The position numbers were made by a program, and so were the translations under genes. DNA of 64,000 bases from Gentiana macrophylla (Eukaryota; Streptophyta; Magnoliopsida; Gentianales; Gentianaceae). Location of the stretch: assembly GCA_026214975.1 (NCBI GenBank), contig CM047806.1, positions 96,247,811-96,311,810 of the forward strand, given 5' to 3'. A model generated the notes under the pieces. It did not search any database and was not told the origin of the DNA. It saw nothing but the letters and a program-made list of their open reading frames with translations. Below, one piece after another: positions 59,901 to 64,000 of this stretch. Each line of letters starts with the position of its first letter. Position 1 is the first letter of the stretch.

Positions 59901-60903
59901 TACTAATAAGTTTGAAAAAATCACCTTTTAAATAATTAAATTTCTAAAAAATTACAAATGTACAAGAAGAAGGTTCCATACCTGTGGTGAAAGAGTTTCC
60001 CCCAATGATCAAATCCTTAAGGTTGCTCAAGTAGCCAATTTCTTTAGGAAGGCTGTTGAATCTATTGAAAGAAAGTGAAATTACTTCAAGCCCCCTGCAC
60101 TTGTATAACTCCGGTGGAATCGGTCCTTCAAATTGATTCAAAGACATCTCAAGTACCCTTAGATTTGGCAGATAATTGCATATATCTAAAGGAATACTGC
60201 CTGAGAATCCATTATCAGTAAGAGCAATTTCTTGTAAAGAAGACATATTCCTGAAGATCCCATTTGGTAATCCACCACTAAGCCCATTAACTTCCAATGA
60301 TAAAATCTTCAAATTGGAGAGATTTCGAAACTCTTGTGGGATATTTCCTTCCAAAAAGTTGTTTCCCAGATCTAAAGTTTGTAGCTTTGATAAATCTCCT
60401 AGAGAAACAGGAATGGTCCCTGATAAACTGTTGTTCTGAAGGAGAAGATATTCCAGTTGAGCCAAGTTTCCGACCGACGGCGGAATCTTTCCGGTGAAGT
60501 TATTGTATGCAAGATTCATGAATTTTAGGGTTTTCAATGAACCCAATTCAGTAGGGATGAAGCCATTGAAGTAGTTGAAGCTTATATCGAGAACAGTCAA
60601 GAATATAAGGTTTCCTAAATGGGTAGGAGGGATATTCAAATTCCCTTCAAGACTTGAAGAAGAAAGATTTAAGGACATGACCCTATTGTTAGAATTGCAG
60701 GAAACACCTGCCCAACTGCAAATTGAGGCATTTGATGACCAATTTGATAAGAATTTTGTTGGGTCTGAAGTGATACTGGATTTCAGAGTAAGAAGAGCTA
60801 AATCATCTGAATTTGGGGTTTGAATTTGCTGCTGGGCTACAACTACAAGTCCATTGAAATTGTATGTGATGAACAAAATGGTGAAAAGAATATAAATCTC
60901 CAT
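40763..60903 (-). CDS. LRR receptor-like kinase (LRR-XII type, non-RD), interrupted by one in-frame TAA
   Basis: Four exons join in phase on the minus strand: 59982-60903, 44202-44564, 41938-43932 and 40763-41136, with GT/AG introns (1,217 codons before the final stop). Order: signal peptide (residues 1-23), LRR N-terminal cap (DDLALLTLKSSI...CSWAGVSCN), a long series of about 24-residue LRRs, a transmembrane segment (about 871-890, ILPPVASAVLIAAAFAFLWL), a short juxtamembrane region, then a Ser/Thr kinase. The kinase has GTGSFGSVYK (P-loop), AVKVF (Lys about 953), HCDLKPSN (about 1045), DFG (about 1065), and TIGYMAPEYG formed across the last intron. HCD instead of HRD marks a non-RD kinase, as in immune receptors of the FLS2/EFR/XA21 group. 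Codon 927 is TAA (42437-42439, after ATDSFS) where Glu is usual; it would cut off the kinase. No other frame break was found. Intron 1 is 15.4 kb of transposons. Likely role if intact: plasma-membrane immune receptor; the ligand is unknown. Confidence 0.9.
41191..41910 (+). mobile_element. TRIM-like mini LTR retrotransposon in the kinase intron
   Basis: Short terminal repeats start TGTTAAAC and end TTCAACA or TTCAATA (41191-41265 and 41790-41910). The 5-bp target-site duplication GAAAA is perfect (41186-41190 and 41911-41915). After the left repeat comes TAGTATCGGAGCC, a primer-binding-site-like sequence for initiator-Met tRNA. Before the right repeat is CACTTGAGGATG, a weak purine tract. The interior has no ORF but holds a direct duplication of about 100 bp (about 41432-41535 and 41670-41770). 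It fills most of the last intron of the receptor kinase. Confidence 0.75.
44671..44858. mobile_element. hAT-like MITE
   Basis: The ends CAGTGGCGGATTTACA and, as complement, CAGTGCCGGATGCAGG are imperfect inverted repeats of the CAGTGGCGG type seen in plant hAT MITEs. The flanks CCTGTAGA (44663-44670) and CCAGTAGA (44859-44866) agree at 7 of 8 bases, fitting an 8-bp hAT duplication. It lies in intron 1 of the receptor kinase. Confidence 0.6.
44868..45721. mobile_element. Possible TIR element enclosing a LINE fragment
   Basis: The left end CAAGGACGGAGCTA and the right end TAGCTCCGTCCTTC are inverted repeats about 0.85 kb apart. The interior contains a LINE-derived coding fragment with its A-rich tail. 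The flanks share GTAGA but no clean 8-bp duplication, so the boundaries are tentative. It directly abuts the hAT-like MITE. Confidence 0.4.
45066..45610 (+). pseudogene. LINE ORF2 3' fragment (zf-RVT region) with A-rich tail
   Basis: The frame gives NQIWKDI, a stop, QLKGPARSNFLMWQAAHKAL, PTMSLLYRRRV, VCQLCNKDEENILYALRDC, AKKLW and ASCIWIWRNKTHHD. These are the zinc-binding and linker blocks that follow reverse transcriptase in plant L1-type elements. The coding sequence ends at 45533, and the remnant ends with AATAAAAGATCG...AAAATAAAAAAAAAT (about 45587-45617), a poly(A)-like 3' end. It is a 5'-truncated LINE copy. Confidence 0.75.
45826..45878. repeat. (TA)n microsatellite
   Basis: TA dinucleotide run in intron 1 of the receptor kinase. 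Confidence 0.95.
46007..47120 (+). mobile_element. Possible solo or truncated Gypsy-type LTR interrupted by a MITE
   Basis: TGTAATATCCCGGCC at 46007 resembles the TGTAACACCCCG start of many plant Ty3/Gypsy LTRs. Downstream (46660-46800) phrases such as GATTCGGAATCAGCGGGACA look LTR-like. I could not define the right end or a target-site duplication. The MITE at about 46214-46554 lies inside it. Confidence 0.3.
46214..46554. mobile_element. MITE with GTTTGGTACG inverted ends
   Basis: The left end GGGCATGTTTGGTACGAAGA and the right end, as complement CACTCTGTTTGGTACGGAGA, are imperfect inverted repeats. The inside is A/G-rich (AGAAAAGATG and complements) and could fold into a long hairpin. The target-site duplication was not resolved, so the superfamily (hAT or Harbinger) is open. 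Confidence 0.5.
47541..47683 (-). mobile_element. tRNA-derived SINE with poly(A) tail
   Basis: On the minus strand the element starts GGAGCTTTGGCTCAAATAAA (A-box region), has a B box GAGTTTGATTCC (47600-47611), and ends in a poly(A) tail of about 32 bases (plus-strand T run 47541-47572). A perfect 12-bp target-site duplication CTAATTGTCTAT flanks it (47529-47540 and 47684-47695). It is about 143 bp in total, in intron 1 of the receptor kinase. Confidence 0.85.
47904..48745. mobile_element. Non-autonomous MULE with long terminal inverted repeats
   Basis: The left end (47904 to about 48140) and right end (about 48500-48745) are inverted repeats of roughly 240 bp. They share TTCAAATTCAAAATCTTCG-like, AATGAGAGAATCCGCCC and CGCCCATTATGGGCGG segments. 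The right outermost bases read, as complement, GGGCAAATTCGCTTAATACA. The flanks AATTATATC (47895-47903) and AATTATATG (48746-48754) agree at 8 of 9 bases, fitting the 9-bp Mutator duplication. The interior is a (TA)n run plus non-coding sequence. It could be mobilised only by a transposase from elsewhere; the two transposase copies in this window are broken. Confidence 0.75.
48134..48204. repeat. (TA)n microsatellite inside the MULE derivative
   Basis: TA run of about 70 bp. The ORFs that read through it are artefacts. Confidence 0.95.
48755..49645. other. Intron sequence, no supported gene
   Basis: AT-rich. An ORF at 48790-49005 begins with a hydrophobic, signal-like stretch, but it lacks any recognisable domain and lies in the intron on the opposite strand. 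Confidence 0.45.
49646..49707. repeat. (TA)n microsatellite
   Basis: TA run of about 62 bp ending 33 bp before the Copia target-site duplication. Confidence 0.95.
49745..49927 (-). repeat. 3' LTR of intronic Copia element
   Basis: 183 bp, same length as the partner and differing at few positions. It begins GGTTAACAGAATA and ends TTCTCAAAA on the plus strand. Confidence 0.88.
50050..50523 (-). pseudogene. Copia RNase H domain
   Basis: A long frame gives ALKRLLRYVKATLHYGI, FNDADWACYLSDRKSFVGYC, YWSSKKQNVVSRSSAKSEYR and TKHIEVDIHYIRNQV. These are the Copia RNase H blocks with DADWA and KSEYR acidic positions preserved. It is the best-preserved part of the element. Confidence 0.88.
50536..51777 (-). 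pseudogene. Copia reverse transcriptase, broken by a homopolymer
   Basis: From the left, DLGPVSHFLGMEAHRN and HYASQLLKRLQLDRIKPCDT are followed towards the right by a YVDDILVIG-like box (about 50880) and then a 42-base plus-strand T run (50911-50952) inside what should be continuous coding. Beyond it are the start of the polymerase (about 51170-51320, recognisable as WHIHQVDIDNAFLNGPLAED-type text) and a Pro/Ser/Thr-rich linker (51370-51777). The T run destroys the frame. Confidence 0.8.
52054..53342 (-). pseudogene. Copia protease and integrase
   Basis: The frame at 53342 starts MDSGATNHLTADI (aspartic protease box) and runs to VWHRRLGHPSRQVLNHIFQS (GAG-pre-integrase) and a stop at 52779. 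A second frame gives VHSDVWGPAPVKSVSGFSYY and VHFIDDWSRFTWIF (integrase core). A third (52054-52371) gives ASLPLRFWWDSFLEAVLVIN and the C-terminal integrase text. At least two breaks occur. Confidence 0.88.
53379..54318 (-). pseudogene. Copia gag with CCHC zinc knuckle
   Basis: The frame from 54318 (MPTPPFLGSV) gives TCTVKLDRSNYLLWRYTVLP, the conserved gag start, and continues to EVWTTLETLF. A second frame (53379-53747) gives SRVGSLSWQDVQSQLMTHER and CQLCGKTRHIVTSCWH, a CCHC knuckle that would bind element RNA. A frame break lies near 53800. Confidence 0.85.
54636..54818 (-). repeat. 5' LTR of intronic Copia element
   Basis: 183 bp; TSD TGCAC follows at 54819-54823. The primer-binding site lies immediately left of it. 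Confidence 0.88.
55012..55341 (-). mobile_element. TRIM (terminal-repeat retrotransposon in miniature)
   Basis: Terminal repeats 55012-55146 (135 bp) and 55232-55341 (110 bp) start TGTAGTAATCTGGGC or TGTACTAATCTGGGC and end TTTAACA. A perfect 5-bp duplication GATTA flanks them (55007-55011 and 55342-55346). On the minus strand the interior starts with ATGGTATCGGAGCC (initiator-Met tRNA primer-binding site) and ends CACTTGAGGGGGCG (polypurine tract). The interior is only about 85 bp and has no coding. Confidence 0.9.
55372..55564. mobile_element. Stowaway-like MITE remnant
   Basis: GTCTCAAAATATAA (55372-55385) and TTATATTTTGAGAC (55551-55564) are perfect 14-bp inverted repeats around an AT-rich centre. 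The usual outer CTCCCTCCG portion is decayed, so the true ends are uncertain. Confidence 0.55.
56694..56963. mobile_element. Stowaway MITE
   Basis: The left end CTACCTCCGTCCTACAAAAA and the right end, as complement CTACCTCTGTCCCATAAAAA, are inverted repeats. TA flanks both sides (56692-56693 and 56964-56965). 270 bp, AT-rich interior. It lies in intron 1 of the receptor kinase. Confidence 0.85.
56966..58049. other. Intron sequence, unclassified
   Basis: From about 57170 the sequence becomes less AT-rich and exon-like (for example around 57400-57600), but every frame is interrupted. It could be an old insertion of a gene fragment. I cannot identify it. Confidence 0.35.
58050..58610. repeat. 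Minisatellite of ~21-bp GACATTGATG units in two clusters
   Basis: Units of the type GACATTGATGACTTATGCAGT and GACATTGATGTCTGATGCAG alternate, giving a ~42-bp higher period. They cluster at 58050-58160 and 58430-58580. A related stretch reappears at 59270-59360. Confidence 0.7.
59270..59510. repeat. GACATTGATG remnant and GGTCAATGGATC minisatellite
   Basis: A few GACATTGATGAGTTATGCAA-like units are followed by degenerate GGTCAATGGATCATGGC-type units. Several copies look scrambled by small indels. Confidence 0.55.
59720..59746. repeat. Poly(T) tract
   Basis: T homopolymer followed by GAGACCTTTGAGAGACC and more T-rich sequence. I looked for a SINE or LINE body to its right on the minus strand and saw none. 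Confidence 0.7.
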
Positions 60904-60958
60904 TAATTAGTTGGCATACTAATAATTCTGCTCTGCAACCTTCTCCTTTAGTTTTTTG

Positions 60959-60966
60959 CTTTTATA
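60959..60966 (-). promoter_or_regulatory. TATA box of the receptor kinase gene
   Basis: TATAAAAG on the minus strand lies in the context ACCAATATAAAAGCAAAA, about 60 bp upstream of the ATG at 60903. That leaves room for a short leader. Confidence 0.55.
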
Positions 60967-62171
60967 TTGGTGAAGCCATACTCATTTCCACGTCATGGCT
61001 TGAATTTAGACACATAAAAACGGAGCAAATAAGTAATTTGGCGGCCCCATTTCTTTCTTCAAACTAGTTGCCGGTTTTAAAATTGTATTTACACGGTAGA
61101 GATGGCCTTTGCCAGTTTTTCACCCTTAATATAATAAAGAAACGCAATGTGAGTACATCTTTCAAGATAATGTCTCTCTATTGGCAGTTGTGCCGCAAAA
61201 ATGTTATCCGGCGCAACTTGACTGTATACCTGTTTCTACGAAGGGGCAAAAGTTGTCCAATCTTCTTACATATATGACTTACGGATAGAGAGTTGGTATT
61301 CCTGGATTAAATATTTTTTTTGTTGGGCGTTCGTTTTAAAGGCTGATCAAAGCAATAAATTTTTTAAAAGCGGTCTTTTTTTTTAATCATCTAAAGGGGT
61401 TTCATTGAAGCCTGTATGGAAAGTTCCTCTTATGTCCCTCGTAACCTGTTATCACCACATTCCCATCTTCCGTTAACTTCCTTTATTTATTCTATTATTT
61501 TTTTAAACAAAATCCACCTAATTTTTTATTTTAATTTTTATTTATGACCCACTCGTGAAAATCGAATCAAATTGGGGTTTAGGGTTAGATTCTTATTTCA
61601 ATTGTCCCTCTTTTCTTTGGCCATCGACGTTCAATTCCTGTTTCCTCTCGTTTTCCTTCCTCTTCTTCCACCATTGCAATCCCTTCAAAATCGGTCCGGA
61701 AGATTCAACATTATTCTTATCTTGAAGGCATAAGTGAATCTGTAGCATCCCGATTTCCATTTTCGTGAACCCAATTATTATTGTTTTGGTGAACCCAATT
61801 AGCGAATGTCTCTCTTCTTCCTTCCCAATTCTCCCACTTTTCTTCCTCATTTCAATAATTTGTGTAGAATGCGATTATTGGAGCATAAAGTTGCAATCCC
61901 AATCCAATTGCGTTGTAGGCGTTGACCAACCTGCAACCAAATCTCACCGGTCACTATAAAGTAAGTGTTTAAATGACCTTAAAGTGTTTCTCACGCTTAC
62001 TAATTGAACAAATTTCCCATTATGATTGGAACTAAAAGATTTGGAATAAAGTATTTTTTTGAACATTTCAATGAAATGATTCGATAATACGTGGTTATTT
62101 GTTTGTTTTGATTAGTTGGTTGTTAAAGGGGCCGTTTGGAGATTGTTTGGAGATTGTGATCCGTTTGTGTA
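60967..62171. other. Upstream region of the receptor kinase and spacer to the second MULE
   Basis: Likely promoter of the receptor kinase near its left edge, then AT-rich and C/T-rich sequence. Small ORFs here have no recognisable motif. Confidence 0.4.
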
Positions 62172-64000
62172 ATGGATGTTGTATGGATACATATTTGTTA
62201 TCCTGTTGATTTTGTAGAGAACGATGATGGTAAATGGGAATGGAAGTATGTGAGGAAAGGAAAGAAAAAAATGAGGGCAATCATGATTCACAAGAACACA
62301 TCATTTGTAGAATTTTACGATAAGGTGGTGCAAGAGTTGCAGATCGATACAACGGTGAAAGAATTGGAGATGCAATGTATTGTCCCGGTAATGTCAAACT
62401 TTCCAAGTGCACCACCGATGGTAATTGATTCTGATAACGAAGTGTGAAGTGGTTAGTCTCTTTTGTGAAAGCACATTCGTTGGTATTAGCCTCATTGATA
62501 AAGATAATAGAAAGAAGAAACACATGCTTTTGGCAACAATTGTGGCAACATGGATGGAGAGAATAGGGGATATGATGGTTTTTCGCCTATGGCCAAGAAT
62601 GAAATGTTGAATAAGGATACGCCTATTTCGAAAGGTGTGAAGAATGTTGACAACCTTGAAAGGACGAACATGGGAAAGAATGGTTTTAAGTCTGCTGCTT
62701 TGTCTGATGAATTGTTGAATAATCAGACACCTGTGGAGAATGTTGACAACCTTGAAAGGCCGAATATGGGAAATAATGGTTTTAAGTTCTGCGCTTTGTC
62801 TCGATGAATTGTTGAATTATCGACACCTATGAGAATGTTGACAACCTTGAAAGGCGAAAATGGGAAATAATGGTTTAAAGTCTGTTGATGAATTGTTGAA
62901 TAATCAGACGCCTGTTGAGAATGTTGATAACCTTGAAGAAGTTATGAGTGATGATGTCGGTATTGAAGTTAGGAGTGATGATATTTATATGAGTGTGGAT
63001 CCGTTATTGTCTTCCTTGTGCTCGGATGGAGCTGGTGATGTGATTTTGAAAGCATTCGAGACACGTAATGTCAATGTTGAAAGGTTGAGTAATGAAGAAA
63101 TGCGAAGCGAAATGTAAACACGCAACATGAATGGTGTAGGGGAAATAATGGTGTGGAATTGAGTACACCAAATCAAAATTGCTCCCGTCATCTTGAATGT
63201 GAGTGATGCCGGGTAGTATTGTACCACCGGCGAGGATTCCGAAAGTGAAGATATTCATAAGCATGACATTTTGAATCAAAAGAGCTATTGATACAAAAGT
63301 TAGAGATGTTGGCCGTGAGACATCACTTTGAATTTATAACGGTAAAATCAACTCAAGCTTTTATGTCGTGGCTTGTAAAGATGATGAATGCAAATGGCAT
63401 GTCATGGGCAACACGTATAGGGAGACGGTGCGGATAAGTTTGAAGTTCGAGTTTACAAGAAGGTGCATACTTGTTCTCTCACCGTTCGCAACAAAGACCA
63501 CAATAATGCATCCTACACTCTTATAGCAAGGGAGTATGCTGCTAGGTTTACAGATCCGAACCGTGCTTATGTACCAAATGATGTAGTTAATGACTTTCAC
63601 AGAGAGTTTGGATATACCGTAAACTATACTAAGGCATGGATGGCTAAAAACTTTGCAATGGAAATGGTAGTAGGAAAGCCACCGATAGTTATGGCCAATT
63701 GCCCAAGTATTGTCATATGTTGGAGTTAAGTAAATCCTCGAATCGTGATGAGAGATTTTCACCGATAAAAAGATGAATTCAAATATTTGTTTATTTGCCT
63801 TGGACAGGCTAAAAAAGCATTTCAGTCCTCTTTGTTGCGTCGTGTTGTTGTTGTGGATGGAACACATTTGAGCTCGGCCTACAAAGGTGTATTACTTACG
63901 GCGACATGTGAAGATGCAAATGCTCAAATTTATCCTATTATGTGGGAGTTGTCGATTCCGAAAATAATCGATCATGGAGTTGGTTTTTGAGCAGATTGAA
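62172..64000 (+). pseudogene. Second MULE (MuDR) transposase, decayed and cut by the window end
   Basis: The ATG at 62172 opens a frame with DFVENDDGKWEWKYVRKGKK and VVQELQIDTTVKELEMQCIV, a PB1-like N-terminal domain common in plant MuDR transposases. A linker with several near-copies of a VENVDNLERPNMGNNGFK-like segment (about 62640-62940) follows. Then come a MuDR domain (RHHFEFITVKSTQ about 63315, YVVACKDDECKWHVMG in a shifted frame), AREYAARFTDPNRAYVPNDV (about 63523) and the start of the transposase core VVVVDGTHLSSAYKGVLLTA (about 63845, first catalytic Asp). Several frameshifts and stops make it non-functional. It is from the same superfamily as the copy at the left edge but clearly a different copy. 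Confidence 0.85.
62640..62940 (+). repeat. Degenerate coding repeat in the MULE linker
   Basis: Four imperfect copies of a segment containing GAATGTTGACAACCTTGAAA and AATGGTTTTAAGTCTG lie head to tail, with small indels in the third copy that shift its frame. Confidence 0.6.

Overview
This is a plant nuclear genome window, almost certainly from a eudicot. Two low-copy genes with spliceosomal introns sit in a dense bed of Class I and Class II transposable elements, AT-rich spacers, (TA)n microsatellites and satellite-like arrays. The gene content (an ARF17-type auxin response factor, an LRR-XII type receptor kinase, DUF1985/ULP1 genes, Mutator-like transposases) fits an asterid, perhaps Lamiales. 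That placement is an impression, not a measurement.

Layout. 0-2 kb: a decayed MULE (MuDR) transposase. 2.7-3.4 kb: a broken GRF zinc-finger gene. 3.6-4.1 kb: a ~162-bp tandem repeat. 4.5-7.25 kb: a large tandem array with a ~281-bp higher-order period. 8-11.7 kb: two small coiled-coil ORFs and an internally deleted LINE. 12.7-16.7 kb: a multi-exon DUF1985 + ULP1 cysteine-protease pseudogene. 16.9-26.1 kb: a gag-only LTR element (TSD TCATT) whose 3' untranslated region is a 101-bp tandem array, with a complete Copia element (TSD AGCGC) nested at its primer-binding site. 27.5-27.7 kb: a tRNA-derived SINE. 27.8-33.1 kb: a second full-length but decayed Copia element (TSD GAGTG). 34.8-35.2 kb: a LINE remnant.

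35.6-39.3 kb: an ARF17-like gene on the plus strand. Its miR160 target site lacks one G at the expected slicing position, and the same deletion shifts the reading frame. 40.8-60.9 kb: a four-exon LRR receptor kinase on the minus strand, convergent with the ARF. All four exons join in frame, but one TAA codon separates the ectodomain and membrane segment from a non-RD kinase domain. Its 15.4-kb first intron is a transposon trap holding MITEs, a LINE fragment, a SINE, a long-TIR MULE derivative, a third Copia element (TSD TGCAC), a TRIM (TSD GATTA), microsatellites and minisatellites. Its last intron holds another TRIM (TSD GAAAA).

62.2-64 kb: a second decayed MULE transposase running off the window edge.

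I see no wholly new molecular system. The most valuable signals are the miR160-site lesion, the single-codon break in the receptor kinase, the satellite-like array inside a retrotransposon 3' region, and several small elements defined to the base by target-site duplications. Some frameshifts lie in short homopolymers and some repeat copies carry local clusters of small indels, so assembly or consensus error must be excluded before the lesions are called biological.
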